Source of the DNA: Nocardia albiluteola
GTDB taxonomy: Bacteria; Actinomycetota; Actinomycetes; Mycobacteriales; Mycobacteriaceae
Direction of reading: 5' to 3'
Length of the DNA: 64,000 nt
NCBI RefSeq assembly: GCF_018860155.1
Contig: NZ_JAHKNI010000008.1
Location: 186,001-250,000 of the forward strand
Part shown: positions 31,673-38,693 of the stretch, piece after piece
How positions within the stretch are numbered: the first letter of the stretch is position 1
Layout: the number at the start of each line of letters is the position of its first letter
Translations under genes and position numbers: made by a program
The notes under the pieces: model-generated
What the model was told of the DNA's origin: nothing
Database searches by the model: none
Seen by the model: the letters and a program-made list of their open reading frames with translations, nothing else

Positions 31673-32917
31673 TCAGGCGCGGCCGACGGCCAGGGTGACG
31701 TTGTGTCCGCCGAAACCGAACGAATTGCTCAGCGCATAGGAGATGTCCTGCTTGCGGGCTTCGCCGTGCACGATATCCAGCTCGACGCCGTCGTCGGGAT
31801 TCTCGAAATTCAGTGTGGGCGGGACGATTCCGTCGCGGACACTGCAGACGGTCAGGATCGCCTCGAGCGCGCCCACCGCGCCGATGGAGTGCCCGAGCGC
31901 CCCCTTGGGTGCGTAGACGCTCGCGTGCGGGGCGACCTTGGCGATGGCGATGGCCTCCGAGGCGTCACCGACAGGAGTGGAGGTGGCGTGGGCGTTGATG
32001 TGGCCGATGTCCTGCGGAGTGAGCCCGGCGAAGTCGATCGCCTTGCGCATCGCGTTCGCCGAGCCGCCGCCCTCGGGGTCGGTGCCGGTCATGTGGAAGC
32101 CGTCGGAGGTGATGCCGGCGCCCACGATGCGGCCGTGCACCTGCGCACCCCGCGCGGCGGCGAACTCCTCGGATTCGAGCACCACCAGCGCCCCGGCCTC
32201 ACCGAAGACGAAGCCGTCGCGGTCGCGGTCGAAGGGGCGCGACGCGGCGGTGGGGGCATCGTTGCGGGTGCTCATCGCGCGCATCATCGCGAAGCTGGCG
32301 ATCGGGATCGCCTCGATGTGGCCCTCGACGCCTCCGGCGATCACCACATCGGCCTCGCCGGTGGCGATCAGGCGCCAGGCGTGCGCGATGGCTTCGGCGC
32401 CCGAGGCGCAGGCCGAGGTGGGCGCGTACACGCCCGCCTTGGCGCCGAATTCGAGCCCGACGCGGGCCGCGGAGCCGTTGGGCATCACCATGGGCACCGT
32501 CAGGGGGTGGATCTTGCGGTAGCCGCCCTGCTCGATCGCGTGGATCGCGTCGTAGATGGTGTCGCCGCCGCCGAGGCCGGTGCCGATGGCCACCCCGAGC
32601 CGTTCGCCCTCGACGTCGGGCTTGCCGGCCTCCTCCCACACCTGCCGGCTCAGCACCAGCGCCATCTGCTGCACGTAGGAGTGGCGGCGCAGCTCGATGC
32701 GGGTCAGATGCTCGCCGGGGCGCTGCTTGAGCTTGCCGCCGATCCGCACGGGCAGATCGTATTTGGTGACGAAATCGTCTGTGAGCGGGCCGATTCCGCT
32801 CTCACCGGCCAGCAGCGCCGGCCAGGTGCCCGCGAGGTCGGGGGCCAGGCTGGTCGTGGTGACCATGCCCGTGACAACGACGCCGCGCGGCGAATGTGAA
32901 GCAGTTGTTACACCCAT
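31673..32917 (-). CDS. Beta-ketoacyl-ACP synthase II (KasA/KasB/FabF-like)
   Basis: 414 residues; condenses malonyl-ACP with an acyl chain in fatty-acid (possibly meromycolate) synthesis. The thiolase-fold catalytic triad is complete: Cys170 (TSACASG), His310 (INAHATST) and His343 with Lys338 (KGALGHSIG). Similarity in feel to KasB is clear (PRGVVVTGMVTTTSLAPD), but only one KAS is here and no acpM or fabD neighbour, so its exact chain-length role is open. Divergent from a TetR regulator across a perfect operator-like palindrome. Confidence 0.9.
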   Translation of the reverse strand: MGVTTASHSPRGVVVTGMVTTTSLAPDLAGTWPALLAGESGIGPLTDDFVTKYDLPVRIGGKLKQRPGEHLTRIELRRHSYVQQMALVLSRQVWEEAGKPDVEGERLGVAIGTGLGGGDTIYDAIHAIEQGGYRKIHPLTVPMVMPNGSAARVGLEFGAKAGVYAPTSACASGAEAIAHAWRLIATGEADVVIAGGVEGHIEAIPIASFAMMRAMSTRNDAPTAASRPFDRDRDGFVFGEAGALVVLESEEFAAARGAQVHGRIVGAGITSDGFHMTGTDPEGGGSANAMRKAIDFAGLTPQDIGHINAHATSTPVGDASEAIAIAKVAPHASVYAPKGALGHSIGAVGALEAILTVCSVRDGIVPPTLNFENPDDGVELDIVHGEARKQDISYALSNSFGFGGHNVTLAVGRA

Positions 32918-32932
32918 GGCGTTAATGGATAC

Positions 32933-32950
32933 CTGTAGCGGGCGCTACAG
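32933..32950. promoter_or_regulatory. Palindromic operator between KAS and TetR genes
   Basis: CTGTAGCGGGCGCTACAG, 8-bp perfect arms around GG, centred in the 40-base divergent spacer and eight bases before the TetR start. Likely the TetR protein's own operator, controlling both genes. Confidence 0.75.
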
Positions 32951-32957
32951 TCAACCC

Positions 32958-33530
32958 GTGCCACGCCCTCTCGACCAGGCTCGCCGAGCAGAGTTGCTCG
33001 CCGGAGTCATCGCCTACATCGCCGAACGCGGCCTCACCGAGCTGTCGCTGCGACCGCTCGCGGACTACCTCGGTACCAGCTCGCGCATGCTGATCCACTA
33101 CTTCGGCAGCAAGGAGCAGATGCTGGTCGCAGCCCTCGAGACCCAGCGCCCGGATATCGCGGGCCTGTTCTCCGACGTCGAGGACATCGACATGCTGCGA
33201 CGCCGCCTGATCGAATCGTTCTGCGTGAACACCACCAGCGACTGGGTCCGCAGCACCAGCGTGTTGCTGCAGGTGCTGGGCGTGGCCTCGGTGCCCGCCA
33301 GCCCCTTCGCGGCTTATGCGAACGACGCGGTGCATGTGCTGATCGATGCCCTGACCAAGGTGCTGGGCGAGCTGGATCCCACCATGCCCGACCCGAGATC
33401 CACTGCGACCCTGCTGATTTCGGGCATCCGTGGCCTGCTGCAGGATCGCCTGGTGACCGGGGATGCCACGCGAGTGTCCAAGGCCGCGCGGCTGCTGATC
33501 AACCACTCCCTGCCGCCGGCGCGGGCATAG
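32958..33530 (+). CDS. TetR-family transcriptional regulator
   Basis: 190 residues. N-terminal helix-turn-helix: VIAYIAERGLTELSLRPLADYLGTSSRMLIHYFGSKEQML (residues ~15-55, guide only), with the YFGSKEQ mark. GTG 32958 is the likely start and lies just past the palindrome, so its message may be leaderless or nearly so. The ligand domain gives no clue to the effector. Divergence from a KAS gene suggests control of lipid synthesis. Confidence 0.88.
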   Translation: MPRPLDQARRAELLAGVIAYIAERGLTELSLRPLADYLGTSSRMLIHYFGSKEQMLVAALETQRPDIAGLFSDVEDIDMLRRRLIESFCVNTTSDWVRSTSVLLQVLGVASVPASPFAAYANDAVHVLIDALTKVLGELDPTMPDPRSTATLLISGIRGLLQDRLVTGDATRVSKAARLLINHSLPPARA

Positions 33531-33548
33531 GCATAGGCATGCCGCAGC

Positions 33549-33659
33549 GTGTCAGGGAATCTGTCCGGTCCGGACGCCGCGCTCACCGAACGCGTCATGG
33601 CGTCCGTGGACCCGCGTGACGCGCCGCTGATCCTGGAATTCATCCGTCACGCGGCCTGA
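33549..33659 (+). pseudogene. 36-codon fragment of unknown origin
   Basis: Reads VSGNLSGPDAALTERVMASV and ends LILEFIRHAA. It looks like a piece of a coding sequence, without a ribosome site. It may be a leftover or chance. The rest of 33531-33807 is the mtn upstream region. Confidence 0.25.
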
Positions 33660-33807
33660 CACGCGACGGGTTAGGTTGGTGGCCAGGCGGTGTTCGGGCT
33701 GCCGGGCGCCGGGATCGGCGTGCGCGTAAACCTGGTGGGCGATTCGGCGGCCTGGTTCGATACCGTTGATTACTGCAGTGTCAGGTTCAGGGCTGAGGGT
33801 TGTGCGG

Positions 33808-35556
33808 ATGGGTGAGAGTTCGATCGCGTGGGTTGATGGCGCGCTGGTCATCATCGATCAGCGGGCGCTGCCGCGCGAGGTCCGTTCGCTGCGGATCACC
33901 ACGGTCGACGGGGTGATCGAGGCGATCGCGACGCTGGCGGTCCGGGGCGCGCCCGCGATCGGCGTGGCGGGGGCCTTCGGGGTGGTGCTGGCCGCGCTCG
34001 CGCACGCCGGTGACGAGGCGCGGGTGTTGGCGGAGGCCGAGCGGATCGCCTCCGCACGCCCGACCGCGGTGAATCTGGCGTGGGGGGTGCGCCGGGCGCT
34101 GCGCAGGCTCCCGGACGGGGCGACGGCGATGCTCGAGGAGGCGATGGCGATGCTCGATGAGGATGGCCAGGTCAATCGGGCCGCGGCGGCGCATGCGGCG
34201 GATCTGGTGCAGCGGGTGTGCCCGGATCGGCCGCTGCGGATGCTGACCCATTGCAATACCGGCCGGCTCGCGACGGCCGCGTTCGGCACCGCGCTGGGCG
34301 CGATCCGCGTGCTGGCGCAGCGCGGGGCGATCGAATCGGTGCTGGTGGACGAGACCCGGCCGCTGCTGCAGGGTGCGCGACTGACCGCATGGGAGCTGGT
34401 TGAGGCGGGGATCCCGCATCGGCTGACCATCGATTCGGCCGCGGCGTGGGCGATGCGGACCGGGCAGGTGGACTGCGTGGTGGTGGGGGCGGACCGCATC
34501 ACCGCCGACGGGTCGGTCGCGAACAAGATCGGCACGTACGCGCTGGCGTTGGCCGCGCACCACCACGGCATCCCGTTCGTGGTGGTCGCGCCGGAATCGA
34601 CGCGGGATCTCGCGACCGCGACCGGTGATGAGATCGTCGTGGAGGAACGTGCCGAGAAGGAGATCACCGAAGTGGCGGGAGTGGCGACCGCTCCTGCGGG
34701 CACCGCGGTGTTCAATCCCGCATTCGATGTGACGCCACCCGAATTGGTGACCGCCGTTGTGACGGAGAACGGGGTCGTCAGCGGCACGGTCATCGGGCGC
34801 GACCCTGCCGCAGAGCGTGATCACGTGGCCTCGCAATCGCGGGCGGGATCGGTGGTGCGAGGGGGCGTCGAGGATGCCGGCGCAGAGACGGAATTGGTTG
34901 CGGCACAGTCGATTGCCAACCTCGCGCGTGGACTGTACGGGCGCGGCTGGATGCCGGGCACGGCAGGAAACATCTCCGTGCGCGCCGGCAAGGCCGCCGT
35001 TGTCACCGGCAGCGGGCTGTCCAAGGGTGAGCTCGGGGCTTCCGACATGGTCACGGTGAATATCGCCGACTCACAGCAGATTTCGGGCCTTCGCAGGCCC
35101 TCGGCGGAGACTGCGATCCACACCGCGATCTACCGCGCCACGGGCGCCGAGGCGGTGGTACACGTGCATCCTCCCTATGCGACCGTGCAGTCGATCACGG
35201 CACCCGCGGAGGCCGGTACCACGGATTCCGGTGGCGCGGTGGCGCGACCGGCCGATGCCCCGGCGACGTTGCGGTTCACCGGATACGAGCTCATCAAGGG
35301 CCTGGGGGCTGCGGAAATCATCGATATTCCGGTGTTCGCGAACCATCCGGACGTTTCGCGCATCGGCGCGGATATCGAGCGGTATCTGATCGAGCATCCG
35401 GCGGCGCCGCCGGTGCTGTTCATCGCCGGGCACGGCATCACCGCGTGGGGTGCGGGCCTGGCGCAGGCACGCGATCGGGCGGAATGCCTCGAGGCGATGT
35501 GCGAGCTGGTATCACTGAGCGGGCGCCGCAACATCGGCGCCGACCCGGGTGTGTGA
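33808..35556 (+). CDS. mtnAB: Fused methylthioribose-1-phosphate isomerase / methylthioribulose-1-phosphate dehydratase
   Basis: 582 residues with two enzymes of the methionine-salvage pathway in one frame. Residues ~1-330 are MtnA: RGAPAIGVAGAFG, catalytic Cys149 (THCNTG) and Asp229 (GADRI). A ~25-residue polar linker follows. Residues ~355-582 are MtnB, a class II aldolase-fold dehydratase: GNISVR, zinc ligands His452 and His454 (HVHPPY) and His542 (AGHGITAWG). No stop or frame change separates them. The fusion would channel methylthioribulose-1-phosphate. First gene of mtnAB-mtnD-mtnC. Confidence 0.93.
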   Translation: MGESSIAWVDGALVIIDQRALPREVRSLRITTVDGVIEAIATLAVRGAPAIGVAGAFGVVLAALAHAGDEARVLAEAERIASARPTAVNLAWGVRRALRRLPDGATAMLEEAMAMLDEDGQVNRAAAAHAADLVQRVCPDRPLRMLTHCNTGRLATAAFGTALGAIRVLAQRGAIESVLVDETRPLLQGARLTAWELVEAGIPHRLTIDSAAAWAMRTGQVDCVVVGADRITADGSVANKIGTYALALAAHHHGIPFVVVAPESTRDLATATGDEIVVEERAEKEITEVAGVATAPAGTAVFNPAFDVTPPELVTAVVTENGVVSGTVIGRDPAAERDHVASQSRAGSVVRGGVEDAGAETELVAAQSIANLARGLYGRGWMPGTAGNISVRAGKAAVVTGSGLSKGELGASDMVTVNIADSQQISGLRRPSAETAIHTAIYRATGAEAVVHVHPPYATVQSITAPAEAGTTDSGGAVARPADAPATLRFTGYELIKGLGAAEIIDIPVFANHPDVSRIGADIERYLIEHPAAPPVLFIAGHGITAWGAGLAQARDRAECLEAMCELVSLSGRRNIGADPGV

Positions 35557-35568
35557 GGAGAGACCACA

Positions 35569-36141
35569 ATGACTCTGCTGCAGGTGATGTCCGATTCCGA
35601 TGCGGGCGCGGTGGTGCTGCGCACCGAGGATCCGGCGGTGATCGAGGCCGAATTGTCGCGTCGCGGCATCGTTTTCGATCGCTGGCCGGTGGCTACCGGC
35701 GTCGCAGCGGCGCCGACGGAGCAGATTCTGGCCGAATACGGCGGGCGGATCAGCGATTTGAACGGTGACGGCCGTTACAAGCACATCGATGTCGCGCGCA
35801 TCCATCCGGACGACGGCGATCCGCAGTGGCCCGAGAAGGCCGTGGCGGCGCGGGAGAAGTTCCTGTCCGAGCACCGGCACGCCGAGGACGAGGTGCGTTT
35901 CTTCGCCTCCGGGCGCGGCTGCTTCTACCTGCACCTGGACGGTGAGGTCGTTGCGGTGGTCTGCGAGGGCGGGGATCTGGTGTCGGTGCCCGCGGGCACG
36001 CGGCACTGGTTCGACATGGGCTCGCGGCCGGACTTCCTGGCGATCCGGTTCTTCGAGGAGGAGGACGGCTGGGTGGGAGATTTCACCGGCGACAGGATCG
36101 GGGCGAACTTCCCGACCCTCGACGAACTTGTGAATGCATGA
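35569..36141 (+). CDS. mtnD: Acireductone dioxygenase
   Basis: 190 residues, cupin fold; oxidises the acireductone of methionine salvage to the keto acid precursor of methionine (iron form). Metal ligands are visible in EHRHAEDEVRFF (two His and one Glu) and the later His in GTRHWFDMG. A GAGGAGA ribosome site lies between it and mtnAB. The end overlaps or nearly abuts mtnC. Confidence 0.93.
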   Translation: MTLLQVMSDSDAGAVVLRTEDPAVIEAELSRRGIVFDRWPVATGVAAAPTEQILAEYGGRISDLNGDGRYKHIDVARIHPDDGDPQWPEKAVAAREKFLSEHRHAEDEVRFFASGRGCFYLHLDGEVVAVVCEGGDLVSVPAGTRHWFDMGSRPDFLAIRFFEEEDGWVGDFTGDRIGANFPTLDELVNA

Positions 36142-36169
36142 CACGGCGCGGCTGCGGCGAGGTGGGGTC

Positions 36170-36859
36170 GTGATCAGCGCGATCGTCGTCGATATCGAGG
36201 GCACCACGAGCCCGACCGCCTCGGTGCGCGAGGATCTGTACGGCTATACCCGTACCCACCTGCCGCAGTGGCTGGCGGACAACCGGGGCGGCCCGGCCGA
36301 TGCGGTGCTGTCCGGGACGCGTGAGCTGGCGGGCGAGCCCGCGGCCGACGAGTCCCGGGTCGCGGAGATCCTGTGCGGGTGGCTGGATTCCGATGTGAAG
36401 GCCGCACCGCTCAAGGCGGCGCAGGGCGCGATCTGCGCGGAGGGTTTTCGTTCCGGGGCGCTGCACGGGGAGTTCTTCCCGGATGCCCCGCCCGCGCTGG
36501 CCGCCTGGCATGCGGCGGGCCTGGCGCTGCACGTGTACTCCTCGGGTTCGGTACGCAATCAACAGGATTGGTTCACCTTCGCCCGCGGCGGGGATCTGTC
36601 GCCGCTGATCGGCGGCTGGTTCGATCTGAATTCCGCGGGGCCCAAGCGCGAATCCGCCTCGTACGACAAGATCGCCGGGGCCATCGGGACGCCCGCCGAC
36701 CGGATCCTGTTCCTGTCCGATCATCCGGACGAGCTGGATGCCGCAAGCGCGGCGGGCTGGCGGGCGGTGGGGGTAACTCGCCCCGGGGAACCGAATTCCC
36801 CACGGCCGCCGCATCACTGGATCGGCTCGTTCGCTGAGGTCGATCTCGCGAGCTACTGA
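36170..36859 (+). CDS. mtnC: Enolase-phosphatase (2,3-diketo-5-methylthiopentyl-1-phosphate)
   Basis: 229 residues, HAD superfamily. Motif I is VVDIEGTTSP, motif II SSGS, and the last motif FLSDHPDELDAA supplies the metal-binding acids. It links the MtnB product to the MtnD substrate. I chose GTG 36170 (VISAIVVDIEGTT), the family start, with GAGGTGG upstream; an ATG at 36134 inside the end of mtnD would add 12 residues. The pathway's mtnP/mtnK are not in this window. Confidence 0.93.
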   Translation: MISAIVVDIEGTTSPTASVREDLYGYTRTHLPQWLADNRGGPADAVLSGTRELAGEPAADESRVAEILCGWLDSDVKAAPLKAAQGAICAEGFRSGALHGEFFPDAPPALAAWHAAGLALHVYSSGSVRNQQDWFTFARGGDLSPLIGGWFDLNSAGPKRESASYDKIAGAIGTPADRILFLSDHPDELDAASAAGWRAVGVTRPGEPNSPRPPHHWIGSFAEVDLASY

Positions 36860-37017
36860 CACCAACAGTTCGATCGGGGTCCTCGATCCTCGCGCACTCT
36901 ACCGAACCGTCGGTAATGGCCCCTATCGGGCCCCGCCCCAGACTTTACCGTCTCGTGACGTCGGACGGGCGACCATTTGCCTGGGCACGGATCTACTTCC
37001 GACAGAAGGGAAAGTCC

Positions 37018-37272
37018 TTGTCTATCACGCGATTTGCAGCCTGCTCTATGCTGGCGGCGGCAGCGGCGGTGACCCTCGGCGCCGGCACCGCCGCGGCGAG
37101 CATCCCCCTGCAGCCCACGCCTCCGGCGGTCGGCCCGGCGCATAACGACGGCTCACAGGCTAACCCGGGTGCGAGCCTGCCCGTTGCGGGCAGCACTCCC
37201 GTTTGCCTTCCGGGCGGCGGTTCCTCCAACCCGTGTCTGCTCACCGAGTTGTTGACCGCGGCGTCGTCGTAA
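37018..37272 (+). CDS. Small secreted protein
   Basis: 84 residues from TTG 37018, preceded by GAAGGGAAAG. It opens with a signal peptide (RFAACSMLAAAAAVTLGAGTAAA, shown to position it) cut after an AxA near residue 28. The mature part is short, Pro/Gly/Ser-rich and contains two Cys (VCLPGGGSSNPCL) that may pair. No known family. Confidence 0.65.
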   Translation: MSITRFAACSMLAAAAAVTLGAGTAAASIPLQPTPPAVGPAHNDGSQANPGASLPVAGSTPVCLPGGGSSNPCLLTELLTAASS

Positions 37273-37309
37273 CCCTCGGTCCGGCGACGCGCCGCTGGCG
37301 CCCGTTACT

Positions 37310-37891
37310 TCAGCTCACGCCGACGGAGGCCTGCTGGATCAGGTGTTCCACCAGGGTCATCAGTACCGTCTTGCACGAGCCGCGGTCGCGGGCGTCGCAC
37401 AGCACTACCGGTTGGCGCCCGTCCAGGTCGAGGGCCTCGCGGACCTCGTCGGGGGTGTAGACGGGGGCGCCGTCGAAGCAGTTGACCGCGACGGCGAAGG
37501 ACAGCCCGCGCCGCTCGAAGTAGTCGATGGCGGCGAAGGAGTTCTCGAGCCGCCGGGTGTCGGCGATGACGACCGCGCCGAGGGCGCCGCGCGCCAATTC
37601 GTCCCACAGGAACCAGAATCGGTCCTGGCCGGGGGTGCCGAACAGGTACAGCACCAGGCTCGGGTCGATGGTGATGCGCCCGAAATCCAGTGCGACGGTG
37701 GTGGTTTTCTTGTCCTCCACGCCCGACAGATCGTCGACGCCGGTGGACAGTTCGGTGATGAGTTCCTCGGTGCGCAGGGGCGCGACCTCGCTGATGGAGG
37801 CGACCATGGTGGTCTTGCCGACGCCGAAGCCACCGGCGACGAGGATCTTGACCGACGCGGCGAGCCCCGCCGCGGACGACATTTCAGGCAC
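37310..37891 (-). CDS. cvnD: Conservon GTPase (Rab-like)
   Basis: 193 residues. P-loop GGFGVGKTT (~20-28), switch-like FGTPGQDRFWF and NCFDGA in place of NKxD. Such small GTPases are the fourth gene of actinobacterial conservons and are thought to signal from a membrane sensor-kinase complex. It starts five bases after the DUF742 gene. Confidence 0.9.
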   Translation of the reverse strand: MPEMSSAAGLAASVKILVAGGFGVGKTTMVASISEVAPLRTEELITELSTGVDDLSGVEDKKTTTVALDFGRITIDPSLVLYLFGTPGQDRFWFLWDELARGALGAVVIADTRRLENSFAAIDYFERRGLSFAVAVNCFDGAPVYTPDEVREALDLDGRQPVVLCDARDRGSCKTVLMTLVEHLIQQASVGVS

Positions 37892-37896
37892 GTTGC

Positions 37897-38271
37897 TCAG
37901 AGCTTTCGGATTCCGGCCAGGACGGCGCGCAGGACGGTCAGGTCGCCGGGCCCGGCGTCTGTTGGGGCGGGCGCCCGGAAAATCAAGTGCCCCTCGCTGA
38001 TTAGATCACCGACGAGGATTTTCGCTACGGCCAGAGGCAGTTTCAGCAGGGCCGAGACCTCGGCCACCGACATCGGCTTGCGGCACAGCTCGATGATTTC
38101 CGCGTATTCCGGCTCCGCCCGCCGCATGGCCGGCGCCCGGTCGGCGGTCACCACCAGGGTGAGCATGTCCAGTTCGTGTCCCGCCCCGATGGTGCGGCCA
38201 CGCGTGACGGCGTAGGGGCGGACCAGCGGGCCCGCCGCGTCGTCGTACCACGACTGACCGTTTTGCGTCAT
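37897..38271 (-). CDS. cvnC: Conservon DUF742 protein
   Basis: 124 residues of the DUF742 family: LVRPYAVTRGRT near the start, then a winged-helix-like region CRKPMSVAEVSALLKLPLAV and DLISEGHLIFRAP. The ATG overlaps the stop of the roadblock gene (ATGA). Role: adaptor in the conservon complex. Confidence 0.9.
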   Translation of the reverse strand: MTQNGQSWYDDAAGPLVRPYAVTRGRTIGAGHELDMLTLVVTADRAPAMRRAEPEYAEIIELCRKPMSVAEVSALLKLPLAVAKILVGDLISEGHLIFRAPAPTDAGPGDLTVLRAVLAGIRKL

Positions 38272-38693
38272 GACGATCGATACTCCATGTGTTCGGCCAT
38301 GCCCTGTCGCGCGGTGGTGGACAGGTAACTGCCCACGCGCTGCACGGTCAGGTTCATCTCGTACGCGACCATACCCAAATTCGCGTTCTCGTTGGCCTGC
38401 AGGGCGATGCACGCGTTGCTGCCGGCGGCGGTGACGAACAGGATCGCGCGGTCCAGTTCGATCACCGCCTGGCGGACGCCGCCGCCGTCGAACCGGCTGC
38501 CAGCGCTGCGGGCCAGGCCGTACAGGGTGGAGGACATGGCCGCGAAGTGTTCGGAGTCTTCGCGGTTCATTGTGGTGGACCGGCCCAGCACCAGGCCGTC
38601 GGTGGAGTGCACGACGGCGTAGCGCACTCCGGCCAGGCGTTCGACGAGGTCGTCGAGCAGCCAGTTCAGGTCACCTGCGTGGGAAGTAGTCAC
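38268..38693 (-). CDS. cvnB: Conservon roadblock/LC7 protein
   Basis: 141 residues of the roadblock/LC7 fold (LNWLLDDLVERLAGVRYAVV, then GLVLGRS). Roadblock proteins act on small GTPases; this is the expected partner of the Rab-like protein. It starts with GTG 38693, overlapping the sensor kinase by 23 bases, and couples to DUF742. Confidence 0.9.
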   Translation of the reverse strand: MTTSHAGDLNWLLDDLVERLAGVRYAVVHSTDGLVLGRSTTMNREDSEHFAAMSSTLYGLARSAGSRFDGGGVRQAVIELDRAILFVTAAGSNACIALQANENANLGMVAYEMNLTVQRVGSYLSTTARQGMAEHMEYRSS

